Shown here in pieces: positions 17,293-25,221 of a stretch of DNA of 64,000 bases. Source of the DNA: Verrucomicrobiaceae bacterium (GTDB lineage: Bacteria; Verrucomicrobiota; Verrucomicrobiia; Chthoniobacterales; JAATET01); contig JAIYAZ010000135.1 in NCBI GenBank assembly GCA_027488755.1, positions 54,028 to 118,027 of the forward strand, given 5' to 3'. Within the stretch, counting starts at the first letter, position 1. Each line of letters opens with the position of its first letter. Both the position numbers and the translations under genes were made by a program. The notes beneath the pieces are model-generated. The model searched no databases. It worked only from the letters and a program-made list of their open reading frames with translations, and was not told the DNA's origin.

Positions 17293-17640
17293 CTAGTGGC
17301 GTCGTTGGGTCATCATGAACTCGTTCCCCTCGGGATCGATGGCCATGGCGAGGTGCAGGGGATCCTCGGGCGTGTCGTTCGGCTCGCTGGCGAGCTGACC
17401 GCCGCAGGCGAGCAGGCGGACAATGCCTTCGCGAAGATCATCGACCTGGAAGGTGAGGCCCGTCCAGGTGCGTTTGCCTTCGCCGCCGCCGTGGATGCCG
17501 ATCGTCGCGCCGGCGATTTGAACCTCACTCCAGACCTCGGAGCGCATCGTGACTGTGCCGCCGAAGAGATCGGCGTAGAAACGCACGCAACGTTCCCAGT
17601 CCGCGGCCCAGAGGGCGTATTTGACCTTGGTGACCTGCAT
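17293..17640 (-). CDS. VOC-family (glyoxalase-like) protein
   Basis: A 115-residue single VOC domain: VKYALWAADWERCVRFYADL at the start and HLAMAIDPEGNEFMMTQ at the end, the latter being the typical DPxGN strand. The ATG at 17640 was chosen because it overlaps the gatA stop (TAATG); the longer track ORF is a shadow of gatA. Metal ligands of true glyoxalase I are not clearly conserved, so the function is open. Confidence 0.8.
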   Translation of the reverse strand: MQVTKVKYALWAADWERCVRFYADLFGGTVTMRSEVWSEVQIAGATIGIHGGGEGKRTWTGLTFQVDDLREGIVRLLACGGQLASEPNDTPEDPLHLAMAIDPEGNEFMMTQRRH

Positions 17641-19088
17641 TACAGCGCGGGTGCGGCGAGGTGCCAGTCGGTGGATTGTTCGTAGGCGTGGGCGATCTGG
17701 AGGAGGCGGGCCTCGTCGAACGGTTGGCCGAGGAACTGGAGCCCGACGGGGAGCTTTTTCCCGTCGGCCTCGCCGAAGCCGCAGGGGACGCTGAGGCCGC
17801 AGATGCCGGCGAGGTTGGCGGCGATGGTGAAGATGTCGGCGAGATACATGCGGAGCGGGTCGTCGGTGCGTTCGCCGAGCTTGAAGGCGAGGTCGGGCGA
17901 GGTGGGGCAAACGAGGGCGTCGCACTGCGCGAAGGCGTTGGTGAAATCCTGCCGGATGAGGGTGCGGACCTTTTGGGCGCGGAGGTAGTAGGCGTCGTAG
18001 TAGCCGCTGGAGAGGACGTAGGTGCCGAGGATGATGCGGCGTTTGACCTCGCTGCCGAAGCCTTCCTCGCGGGTGCGCTTGTAGTGGTCGAGGAGGTCCT
18101 TCGGCGCGTCGGCGCGGTGGCCGTAGCGCACGCCGTCGAAGCGGGCGAGGTTTGCGGAGGCTTCGGCGGTGGCGATGATGTAATAGACGCCGACGGCGAA
18201 CTCGGTGTGCGGCAGCGAGACCTCGACGAGTTCGGCGCCGAGGGATTCGCATTGCTTGATGGCGGTTTCGACGGCGGTGCGGACCTGGGGGTCCATGCCG
18301 TCGACGAAGTATTCCTTCGGGATGCCGAGGCGCACCCCCTTGAGGTCGCGGCCGAGGAGGGCGGTCGCGTCGTTCACGGGCTGGTCGAGCGAGGTGGAGT
18401 CGCGCGGGTCGCGGCCGGCGATGGCGTTGAGCATGAGGCCGGCGTCGCGCGTGGTGCGGGTGAAGGGGCCGATCTGGTCGAGCGAGGAGGCGAAGGCGAT
18501 GAGGCCGTAGCGGGAGACGCGGCCGTAGGTGGGCTTGAGGCCGACGCAGCCGCAGAGGGCGGCGGGCTGGCGGATGGAGCCGCCGGTGTCGGAGCCGAGG
18601 GTGGCGAAGGCTTCGCGGGCGGCGACGGCGGCGGCGCTGCCACCGGAGGAACCGCCGGGGATGCGGGTGAGGTCCCAAGGGTTGCGGGTGGGCTGGTAGG
18701 CGGAGTTCTCCGTGGAAGAGCCCATGGCGAACTCGTCGAGGTTCAGCCGGCCGAAGGGGACGGCGCCGGCGGCGCGGAGCTTCGCGATGACGGTGGCGTC
18801 GTAGGGGGCGCGGTAGGGGGCGAGGATTTTCGACGCGGCGGTGCAGGGCTGGCCGGTGACGTTGATGACGTCCTTGATGCCGATGGGCACGCCGCCGAGG
18901 GGCAGGGAGACGTCGGCCTGGGCGGCCTCGGCGCGGGCGGTTTCGAGGTCGCGGGAGAGGTAGGCCTGGACCTGGGGATCGACGGCGGCGATGCGAGCCT
19001 CGAGGGCGTCGAGGGCGTCGAGCGGGGTGAGTTCACGGGCCCGGAGCTTGGCCTGAAGCTCGGCGACGGAGAGGTCGGGAAGGGACAT
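17640..19088 (-). CDS. gatA: Asp-tRNA(Asn)/Glu-tRNA(Gln) amidotransferase subunit A
   Basis: The amidase subunit of the GatCAB complex, which amidates misacylated Glu-tRNA(Gln) or Asp-tRNA(Asn). At 482 residues it has the catalytic Lys in GVPIGIKDVI, the Ser-rich IPGGSSGGSAAAVAA and GSDTGGSIRQPAALCG signatures. gatC is directly upstream; gatB is not in the window. The start follows an octad tract and has no Shine-Dalgarno motif. Confidence 0.96.
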   Translation of the reverse strand: MSLPDLSVAELQAKLRARELTPLDALDALEARIAAVDPQVQAYLSRDLETARAEAAQADVSLPLGGVPIGIKDVINVTGQPCTAASKILAPYRAPYDATVIAKLRAAGAVPFGRLNLDEFAMGSSTENSAYQPTRNPWDLTRIPGGSSGGSAAAVAAREAFATLGSDTGGSIRQPAALCGCVGLKPTYGRVSRYGLIAFASSLDQIGPFTRTTRDAGLMLNAIAGRDPRDSTSLDQPVNDATALLGRDLKGVRLGIPKEYFVDGMDPQVRTAVETAIKQCESLGAELVEVSLPHTEFAVGVYYIIATAEASANLARFDGVRYGHRADAPKDLLDHYKRTREEGFGSEVKRRIILGTYVLSSGYYDAYYLRAQKVRTLIRQDFTNAFAQCDALVCPTSPDLAFKLGERTDDPLRMYLADIFTIAANLAGICGLSVPCGFGEADGKKLPVGLQFLGQPFDEARLLQIAHAYEQSTDWHLAAPAL

Positions 19089-19128
19089 TTCTTGAAATGC
19101 GGAAATTCTGAAAGGCGGAAAGGCTGAA
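19089..19128. repeat. octad tract R3 filling the gatC-gatA gap
   Basis: Five contiguous 8-bp units on the plus strand: TTCTTGAA, ATGCGGAA, ATTCTGAA, AGGCGGAA, AGGCTGAA (NNNYKGAA). On the mRNA strand this is TTTCMGNN-like, matching tract R8 at 61552-61581. The tract leaves only a few bases on each side. Confidence 0.88.
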
Positions 19129-19133
19129 AGCAG

Positions 19134-19421
19134 TTATTCGACGACTTTGGTGACGGTGATGAGGCCGTTGGCCTGGCGTGGGGCGTTGGCGAGGGCGGCG
19201 GATTTTTCCAGGCTGGGGAGGGGTTCGTCGGCGCGGAAGACGTTGTAGACGGCGTTGGCGTGCGCGGTGGGTTCGACGGCGGAGACATCGACCTGTTTGA
19301 GCTGCTCGACGTATTCCAGCACGCGGCCGAGCTGGGATTGGAACTGGGTGATCTCCGCGTCGCTCAGGTCGATGCGGGCGAGGTGGGCGACGTAGCGGAC
19401 GTCGAGTTCGGGGCTGCTCAT
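19134..19421 (-). CDS. gatC: amidotransferase subunit C
   Basis: A 95-residue GatC with the canonical VRYVAHLARIDLSDAEITQF start and the LPSLEKSAALANAP motif; it stabilises GatA in the GatCAB complex. It starts with ATG at 19421, about 45 bases after the dgt stop, and precedes gatA. Confidence 0.95.
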   Translation of the reverse strand: MSSPELDVRYVAHLARIDLSDAEITQFQSQLGRVLEYVEQLKQVDVSAVEPTAHANAVYNVFRADEPLPSLEKSAALANAPRQANGLITVTKVVE

Positions 19422-19467
19422 GGGGCGAAGTTAGTGGAAGGGTGCGCGGAAGAGAAAGCGCAAGATT

Positions 19468-20601
19468 TCACGCGCCGAAGAGGGCGCGGTGCTGCTCGAG
19501 GCAATAGCGGTCGGTCATGCCGGAGAGGTAGTCGGCGACGGTGCGGGGGAGGCCTTCGCGTTTGATGCGGCGGGCGGCCTTGGTGCCGATGAGGGAGGGT
19601 TTTTCCACGTAGCGGTGGAAGAGGGATTCGAGCAGGGCGCAGCCGCGCTGGTTGGCCTCGGCGACCTCGGGGTTGTAGTAAAGATTGCGGTAGAGGAATT
19701 TCCGGAGGGCGGCGTTGCCGCGGCGGGTTTCCGGGCTGAAGCCGATGAGGCGGCGCTTGTTTTTGCGGACGTCGGCGGGGGTTTTGACGCGGGCGTCGCG
19801 GATGGCGCGGGCGCTGGTGATGACGAGGTCCTCGACCTGGCGGTTGACGATGCAGCGGATGATGTAGCCGCGGCGTTCGGTGGGGTCGAGCCGGCGGAAC
19901 TCGCGTTCCGCGAACATGCGGGCTTCGGCCCAGAGGGGGAGTTCGTCGAGGGCGGCGGGATCGAGGAGGCCGGAGTCGAGGCCGTCGTCGAGGTCGTGGC
20001 TGGAGTAGGTGATCTCGTCGGCGAAGTCGGCGACCTGCGCTTCGAGGGAGGGGGAGTGGTAGGTGCCGCCGTCGGGGGCGGTGTAGCTGACGTTGTGTTT
20101 CTGGAGGCCCTCGATGACTTCGTGCGTGAGGTTGAGGCCGGGGTGGCGGGGGTATTTGGATTCGAGGAGCGTGACGACGCGGAGGCTCTGGTCGTTGTGG
20201 TCGAAGCCGCCGTGGGCCTTCATGAGGCGGTCGAGCGCGGCCTCACCGCTGTGGCCGAAGGGGGAGTGGCCGAGGTCGTGCGCGAGGGCGATGGCCTCGG
20301 TGAGGTCCTCGTTGAGGGCGAGGGCGCGGGCGATGGTGCGGGCGATGGATGCGACCTCGATGGTGTGGGTGAGGCGGGTGCGGTAGTGGTCGCCGGTGCC
20401 GTTGAGGAAGACCTGGGTTTTGCCGTCGAGGCGGCGGAAGGCGGCGCTGTGGATGATGCGGGCCCGGTCGCGCTGGAAGCAGGTGCGGTAGGGGTGCTGG
20501 GTTTCGCGGTGGATGCGGCCGAGGGATTCCGCCGCCTTGCAGGCGTAGGGGGCGAGCGTAGTGAGCTCGTCGGCTTCGATGCGTTCGCGGGATTTAAACA
20601 T
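19468..20601 (-). CDS. dgt: deoxyguanosinetriphosphate triphosphohydrolase-like protein
   Basis: HD-domain dNTPase that hydrolyses dNTPs to nucleoside and triphosphate. Of 377 residues, the HD metal ligands are visible in RTRLTHTIEVASIAR and ALAHDLGHSPFGHSGE, and EITYSSHDLDDGL is the later HD motif. Length and motifs match the Dgt-like (type 2) group. It follows a small membrane-protein gene with an 8-base overlap. Confidence 0.93.
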   Translation of the reverse strand: MFKSRERIEADELTTLAPYACKAAESLGRIHRETQHPYRTCFQRDRARIIHSAAFRRLDGKTQVFLNGTGDHYRTRLTHTIEVASIARTIARALALNEDLTEAIALAHDLGHSPFGHSGEAALDRLMKAHGGFDHNDQSLRVVTLLESKYPRHPGLNLTHEVIEGLQKHNVSYTAPDGGTYHSPSLEAQVADFADEITYSSHDLDDGLDSGLLDPAALDELPLWAEARMFAEREFRRLDPTERRGYIIRCIVNRQVEDLVITSARAIRDARVKTPADVRKNKRRLIGFSPETRRGNAALRKFLYRNLYYNPEVAEANQRGCALLESLFHRYVEKPSLIGTKAARRIKREGLPRTVADYLSGMTDRYCLEQHRALFGA

Positions 20602-20905
20602 GGGGATCGTCGGTTCCGAAGATTTCGCGGCGGGCGGCGCGGCGTTCCTCGCGGCCGCGGCGGATGACCATCAGCAGATCGTAGGCGGCGAGGAGGGCAA
20701 CGCAAACCGTGAGTGCGCCGCAGGCGAGCCAGTAGAGCGCGAAGAAAAGCGGGTGGGTGGCGAAGGTGTCCCACAGCGCGAAGACGCCGAGGGCGAAGAG
20801 CGCGAGGACGAGTAGCAGGAGGGCGGAGATGACCTGGCGGCGGGCGGTGAGGTCGCGGGCGATGCCGGCGGCGAGGGCGAGAACGAGGCCGGCGAAGCGT
20901 TTCAC
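20594..20905 (-). CDS. small membrane protein of unknown function
   Basis: A 103-residue protein with about two to three hydrophobic helices (VISALLLLVLALFALGVFAL and LFFALYWLACGALTVCVALL) and a basic C-terminal tail (RRGREERRAARREIF). No recognised family. It overlaps the ABC-ATPase-like gene upstream by 4 bases and dgt downstream by 8 bases, so it is translated within this operon. Confidence 0.7.
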   Translation of the reverse strand: MKRFAGLVLALAAGIARDLTARRQVISALLLLVLALFALGVFALWDTFATHPLFFALYWLACGALTVCVALLAAYDLLMVIRRGREERRAARREIFGTDDPHV

Positions 20906-21996
20906 GCGATGCGCTGGGTGGTGGCGGGGTCGAAGAGGTGGACGCGCGCGGGATCGAGCCGGAAGCGGCCTCGGCGGCCGGCTTCGCGGGGGTCGACGAG
21001 GTGTGGGGAGCGGCTGATGAGGGCGTGCGCGCCGGTCTGGGCGTGGAAGAAGGCGGTGCCTTCGCGGATTTCCACGAAGTCGACGAGGGCCTGGAAGAGG
21101 CCCGGGGCGTTGGGGGCCTCGGCGGGCACGGGCGGGCAGTCCTCGGGGCGGACGCCGAGGAGGATGTCGCGGCCGACGTAGGCGCGGGCGGCGGGGTGTT
21201 CGTCGAGGCGGAGTTCGACCACGCCGCCGTCGCTTTCCTTGAAGGTGAGCTGGCCGTCGGTGGACTTGAGGGCGCCGCGGAGGAAGTTCATGCCGGGGCG
21301 GCCGAGGCTGGCGGCGGCGCAGACGTTGACGGGTTCGCGGTGGATGGCGAGGGGTGCGCCCTGCTGGACGATGGCGCCGTGGCGGAGCAGGACGAGGTGG
21401 CTGGCGAGGGTGAGGGCTTCGCCGGGGTCCTCGGTCGTGGCGACGATGGTGGCGCGGAGCTGGTGGTGGAGGCGGGCGAGGTCGGCGCGGAGGTGGGCGC
21501 GGGCGGAGTCCTCCAGGCCGGCGAGGGGATGGTCGAGCAGGATGACCTTGGGCTGGGGGGCGAGGGCGCGGGCGATTTCGGCGCGGCGGAGGTCGGCCGG
21601 GCTGAGCGCGGCGGGGCGGTGTTCCAGGAGGGGTTCGAGGCCGAGGAGGGCGGCGGTTTCGCGCACGCGGCGGGCGGCGAGGTCGGTGGTGAGGCGCTGC
21701 GGGCGCAGGGCGGCGAGGAGGTTTTCGGCGACGGTGCGGTGGGGGAGAAGCGGGGCGGAGGGGGTGGCGAGGGTGACGTCGCGGCGGCCGGCCGGGAGGG
21801 GATTGACGACGCGGTCGGCGACGCGGATCTCACCGCTGGTGGGGCGTTCCAGCCCGGCGGCAAGGCGCAGGAGGGCGGAGCCGCCGGCGTCGGCGGGGCC
21901 GAGCAGGATGGTGTAACCGCGGTCGGGGCATTCCAACGAAAGGTCGCGCAGGCCGGCCGCCGGGGCGGCGAGGTTTTGGAAGGCGAGGGAGGCCAT
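20902..21996 (-). CDS. MalK/CysA-like ABC ATPase with all nucleotide-site motifs substituted
   Basis: A 364-residue protein aligning end to end with sugar-type ABC ATPases, including the C-terminal TOBE-like half (GVRPEDCPPVP). The catalytic motifs are all changed: Walker A is GPADAGGSA (Lys to Gly), the signature LSGGQ is LSPAD, Walker B LLDEP is LLDHP (catalytic Glu to His), the D-loop is AGLE, and the switch His is Glu (ATTEDPGEA). It should not hydrolyse ATP normally. No permease or binding-protein gene is adjacent. An intact ORF with overlaps to its neighbours argues that it is expressed. Confidence 0.85.
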   Translation of the reverse strand: MASLAFQNLAAPAAGLRDLSLECPDRGYTILLGPADAGGSALLRLAAGLERPTSGEIRVADRVVNPLPAGRRDVTLATPSAPLLPHRTVAENLLAALRPQRLTTDLAARRVRETAALLGLEPLLEHRPAALSPADLRRAEIARALAPQPKVILLDHPLAGLEDSARAHLRADLARLHHQLRATIVATTEDPGEALTLASHLVLLRHGAIVQQGAPLAIHREPVNVCAAASLGRPGMNFLRGALKSTDGQLTFKESDGGVVELRLDEHPAARAYVGRDILLGVRPEDCPPVPAEAPNAPGLFQALVDFVEIREGTAFFHAQTGAHALISRSPHLVDPREAGRRGRFRLDPARVHLFDPATTQRIA

Positions 21997-22062
21997 GGAA
22001 AGGCGGGCAGTTTAGGCGCTCCGGCGCAAGGTCCAAGGCCGAAAGCGGGCCGGGGGGGCGGT

Positions 22063-22401
22063 TTAACCGGGGGGCCAGGCGAGGGGGCGTCCGCCGAGCA
22101 GGTGGATGTGAAGGTGGGGGACGGTTTCGCCGCCGTCGGGGCCGTGGTTGATGACGACGCGGAAGCCGGTGGCGTCGAGGCCGAGGGCGCGGGCGACGTC
22201 GCCGGCCTTGAGGAGGAGGTGGCCGAGCAGGGCGTGGTCGGCGGGAGTGGCCGCGCCGAGCCGGGGGATGGGGCGCTTCGGGACGAGGAGGACGTGAGTG
22301 GGGGCCTGCGGGTGGATGTCGCGGAAGGCGAGGCAGTGTTCGTCCTCGAAGACGATGTCGGCCGGGATTTCGCGGGCGATGATTTTTTCGAAGAGGGTCA
22401 T
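22063..22401 (-). CDS. HIT-family purine nucleoside phosphoramidase (HinT-like)
   Basis: A 112-residue HIT protein: FEKIIAREIPADIVFED at the start and the histidine triad VPHLHIHLLGGR near the end. HinT enzymes hydrolyse AMP-lysine or AMP-phosphoramidates. It is 66 bases upstream of the ABC-like gene and follows the palindromic tract R4. Confidence 0.93.
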   Translation of the reverse strand: MTLFEKIIAREIPADIVFEDEHCLAFRDIHPQAPTHVLLVPKRPIPRLGAATPADHALLGHLLLKAGDVARALGLDATGFRVVINHGPDGGETVPHLHIHLLGGRPLAWPPG

Positions 22402-22406
22402 GGGAA

Positions 22407-22485
22407 GTTAAACAGGAGGGCGCGGAGGGAACGGAGAAACAGGCCGGGGCGGAAATTTCCTTCGCTCCGTTTCCTCCGGTTAAAC
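22407..22485. repeat. octad/palindromic element R4 bounded by GTTAAAC
   Basis: The gap between the minus-strand genes at 22486 and 22401 holds octads AGGAGGGC, GCGGAGGG, AACGGAGA, AACAGGCC, then the opposite orientation. Bases 22423-22436 pair with 22465-22478 in a 14-bp stem with one G-T wobble and a 28-base loop. GTTAAAC occurs directly at both ends (22407-22413 and 22479-22485). There is no U-tract, so it is not a standard terminator. Confidence 0.75.
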
Positions 22486-23046
22486 TCAGGAGAGCTGGAG
22501 GTGGAGCTCGGCGGCGCGGGGGCTGGAGTCGAGTTCCTCGCGGATGAAGCGGACGATTTCGGAGCGGAGGCCGGCGCAGTCGGTGCGCCAGTTTTTCGCG
22601 CTGCGGAGGAGCTTCACGCAGGGCTGGAGGTCGAAGAGTTCGACGCGGAGGGAGGGCGAGTCGGCGATGGTGCGGAGTTCGTCCTGGAGGAGGCGGAAGA
22701 AGAGGAGTTCGTAGCCGGTGCCGGCCTCGCGGGCGAGGCGGGCGAGGGAGAGCCGGAAGGGCGGGGGGAGGGGCTCGAAGTGGGTGGCGACGTCGGCGTA
22801 GCCGATGACCTGGAGGACGGATTGGACGGTGGTGCGGAGCTGGCCGAGGGCGAGGACGGGTTCGTCGAAGTCGTTGCGTAGGTAGGTGGCGACGGTTTCG
22901 GTGACGTGTTCGGCGAGCCACCATTTCTGGTAACCGGCGCGCTGGGCGGCGCGGGCGAGGCCCTCGGCGAGCCAGGGGGTCTCGAAGTCCATGATGCGGC
23001 CGTCGTCGAAACGGACGGCGGGGAGGAGGTTTTTGAACGCGATCAT
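22486..23046 (-). CDS. NrdR-coupled protein, possible degenerate ATP-cone
   Basis: A 186-residue protein of unassigned family. The first 90 residues (RFDDGRIMDFETPWLAEGLA ... VLQVIGYADVATHF) resemble the ATP-cone layout seen in NrdR itself (KRDGRxxPFD ... evA..Y), without the basic KR pair. The C-terminal half is helical with a CVKLLRSAKNW segment. It starts inside the nrdR stop (ATGA overlap), so translation is coupled. A role together with NrdR is inference from position and this weak resemblance. Confidence 0.55.
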   Translation of the reverse strand: MIAFKNLLPAVRFDDGRIMDFETPWLAEGLARAAQRAGYQKWWLAEHVTETVATYLRNDFDEPVLALGQLRTTVQSVLQVIGYADVATHFEPLPPPFRLSLARLAREAGTGYELLFFRLLQDELRTIADSPSLRVELFDLQPCVKLLRSAKNWRTDCAGLRSEIVRFIREELDSSPRAAELHLQLS

Positions 23047-23537
23047 TTGGCGGAGAAGAGTTCGGGCTGGGCCGGGGTTTTCACCCCGCGGCGCTCGAAG
23101 GACTGGATTTCCTCGATGAAGTCGCCGATTTCCTGAAATTCGCGGTAGACGGAGGCGTAGCGGACGTAGGCGACGGGGTCGAGGGCGTGGAGTTTTTCCA
23201 TGACCTTGAGGCCGATCTGGCGGGTAGGCACTTCGCGTTCGTTGCCGGCTTCGAGTTCGTTGATGATTTCCTCCACGCTGCGCTCGATTTCGTCCATGCC
23301 GATCGGGCGTTTTTCGGAGGCTTTGACGAAGCTGTTGAGGAGCTTGTGGCGGTCGAAGGGTTCGTGCCGGCCGTCACGCTTGATGGCGCGGAGTTCCAGG
23401 CGCTCGATCTCTTCGTAGGTGGTGAATCGGGTTTCGCACTGGAGGCATTCCCGCCGGCGTCGGATGGACGTGCCCTCTTTCGAGAGCCGGGAATCGATGA
23501 CTTTGTCCTCCAGGGAACCGCACTTGGGGCAACGCAT
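23043..23537 (-). CDS. nrdR: transcriptional repressor NrdR
   Basis: ATP/dATP-sensing repressor of ribonucleotide reductase genes. The 164 residues show the zinc ribbon (MRCPKCGSLEDKVIDSR and CLQCETRFTTYE) and an ATP-cone (IKRDGRHEPFDRHKLLNSF). Length is typical. The promoter carries a good NrdR-box match exactly between the -35 and -10 hexamers, pointing to autoregulation. No nrd structural gene is in the window. Confidence 0.97.
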   Translation of the reverse strand: MRCPKCGSLEDKVIDSRLSKEGTSIRRRRECLQCETRFTTYEEIERLELRAIKRDGRHEPFDRHKLLNSFVKASEKRPIGMDEIERSVEEIINELEAGNEREVPTRQIGLKVMEKLHALDPVAYVRYASVYREFQEIGDFIEEIQSFERRGVKTPAQPELFSAK

Positions 23538-23562
23538 TGTGTCGCGCGGGAAATTTCATCGG

Positions 23563-23590
23563 AGATTGACTCAATATCTTGTGGTGTCAA
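23563..23590 (-). promoter_or_regulatory. nrdR promoter with NrdR box in the spacer
   Basis: Minus strand: -35 TTGACA (23585-23590), 16-base spacer, and -10 CAATCT (23563-23568). The spacer read on the plus strand is ACTCAATATCTTGTGG, close to the NrdR consensus acaCwAtATcTwGtgt as known from other bacteria. Binding there would block RNA polymerase. Only one box is visible; many NrdR targets have two. Confidence 0.65.
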
Positions 23591-23636
23591 CGTGAATTCC
23601 CCGGATTTTTCACCCGTCCGTGGCGGGGGCGGACGG

Positions 23637-24272
23637 TCAGGGGGAGCGGCCCTGGCGCTCGGCGGCGATGCCGCGGGCGATGGCGTCGGCGATGCGCTGG
23701 CGGCCGGAGGCGCTTTGGAGGACGGCGTTTTCGGAGGGATTCGAGACGAAGCCGCCTTCGACGAGGATGGCGGGGCGGCGGTTTTTGCGGAGGACGTAGA
23801 AGCCGCGTTGCTTCACGCCGCGGTTGCGGGTGGCGTAGGCGCGGGCGAGCTGGCCGTTGACGTTGGCGGCGAGGCGGGCGGCGCGGGGGAGGTAGTAGTA
23901 GGTCTCGACGCCGTGGCCGGAGGAGCCGCGGTCCCAGTTGTAGTGGACGCTGACGAAGATGCTGTCGGGGGTGGCGTGGGAGACGGCGACGCGCTGGCCG
24001 AGGGTGATGAAGTAGTCGCCGTTGCGGGTCATGATGACGCGGAAGCCCTTGCGGCGGAGGCTGGAGGCGAGGCGTTTGGCGGTGTCGAGGGCGAGGTCTT
24101 TTTCGTAGCGACCGGCGCGGGGGCGGCCGCCGTTGTCATGTCCGCCGTGCCCGGCATCGACGACGACCGTTCCGAAGGAGCCGGCGCCGAGGGTGCCGTA
24201 GGAGCTGCAGCCGGCGCCGGCGCATCCCGCGAGAAGGGCAAGGCAGGCGGAAAGGCGAAGGTGGCGGAACAT
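23637..24272 (-). CDS. N-acetylmuramoyl-L-alanine amidase, lipoprotein
   Basis: A 211-residue amidase_3 enzyme that cleaves the amide between MurNAc and L-Ala. A lipobox (LALLAGC) suggests outer- or inner-membrane anchoring. Catalytic features are [13 protein letters not shown] (zinc His), [15 protein letters not shown] (Glu), SVHYNW (His) and [13 protein letters not shown] (Glu). Divergent from hisF, with a 107-base shared upstream region in which I see only weak promoter-like matches. Confidence 0.9.
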   Translation of the reverse strand: MFRHLRLSACLALLAGCAGAGCSSYGTLGAGSFGTVVVDAGHGGHDNGGRPRAGRYEKDLALDTAKRLASSLRRKGFRVIMTRNGDYFITLGQRVAVSHATPDSIFVSVHYNWDRGSSGHGVETYYYLPRAARLAANVNGQLARAYATRNRGVKQRGFYVLRKNRRPAILVEGGFVSNPSENAVLQSASGRQRIADAIARGIAAERQGRSP

Positions 24273-24379
24273 GCGGGGCTGCTTGGGAAATGCTTGCGCA
24301 GGGTAAGGAAGAAGCGTGCCAACGCAACGTTTTTAGACTCGATTTCCCGGGACCCGGACGCATGGTGGGCGGGATAGTC

Positions 24380-25141
24380 ATGCTTGCAAAGCGCATCATT
24401 CCCTGTCTGGACGTGACCGATGGTCGCGTGGTGAAAGGCACGAAGTTTTTGAATCTGCGGGATGCCGGGGATCCGGTGGAATGCGCGAAGGCCTACGATG
24501 CGCAGGGCGCGGATGAGTTGGTGTTCCTGGACATCACCGCCTCGAGCGACGGGCGGGCGACCATGGTGGATGTGGTCGAGCGCACCGCGGAGCAATGCTT
24601 CATGCCGCTGACGGTGGGCGGGGGGATTCGTTCGGTGGAGGACATGCGCACGATGCTGCTGGCGGGCGCGGACAAGGTGAGCGTGAACACGGCGGCGATC
24701 CGGGACCCGGAGCTGGTGCGCGCGGGTTTTGACGCGTTCGGGGCGCAGTGCATCGTGGTGGCCATTGACGCGAAGCGGAATGAGCGGGGGGGGTGGACGG
24801 TTTACACCCACGGCGGCCGCAACCCGACGGATCTGGATGCCGTGGCGTGGGCCGAGCGGGTCGCGGAGCTCGGCGCGGGGGAGATTTTGCTCACGAGCAT
24901 GGATGCGGATGGCACCTGCGCGGGTTATGACCTTGGCCTGACCGCGGCGGTGAGCGGGGCGGTGCCGATTCCGGTGATCGCCAGCGGCGGGGCGGGCAAC
25001 CTCGCGCATCTCGCGGAGGTGCTCGATGCGGGGCGCGCGGATGCGGTGCTCGCGGCAAGCATTTTTCACTTCGGGGACTTTACGATTTCGGAGGCGAAGG
25101 ATTTCCTGGCGAACCGAGGAATTGAGGTGCGAAATTCCTAA
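24380..25141 (+). CDS. hisF: imidazole glycerol phosphate synthase cyclase subunit
   Basis: TIM-barrel cyclase that with HisH makes imidazole glycerol phosphate and AICAR in histidine synthesis. The 253 residues begin [20 protein letters not shown], with [25 protein letters not shown] and VIASGGAGN. The ATG at 24380 matches the usual HisF start; ATG 24362 is in frame upstream. No other his genes are present. A terminator follows. Confidence 0.97.
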   Translation: MLAKRIIPCLDVTDGRVVKGTKFLNLRDAGDPVECAKAYDAQGADELVFLDITASSDGRATMVDVVERTAEQCFMPLTVGGGIRSVEDMRTMLLAGADKVSVNTAAIRDPELVRAGFDAFGAQCIVVAIDAKRNERGGWTVYTHGGRNPTDLDAVAWAERVAELGAGEILLTSMDADGTCAGYDLGLTAAVSGAVPIPVIASGGAGNLAHLAEVLDAGRADAVLAASIFHFGDFTISEAKDFLANRGIEVRNS

Positions 25142-25147
25142 TTCGAT

Positions 25148-25171
25148 ATAGGGGAAAACCCCGTATTTTTT
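25148..25171 (+). terminator. Rho-independent terminator of hisF
   Basis: ATAGGGG-AAAA-CCCC(G)TAT stem-loop with one bulged base, followed by TTTTT, starting 7 bases after the hisF stop. Confidence 0.7.
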
Positions 25172-25221
25172 GCTTGCATATCGATTGTCCAAATGGCTTC
25201 CTGCGGAGAAATCTAACTCAA

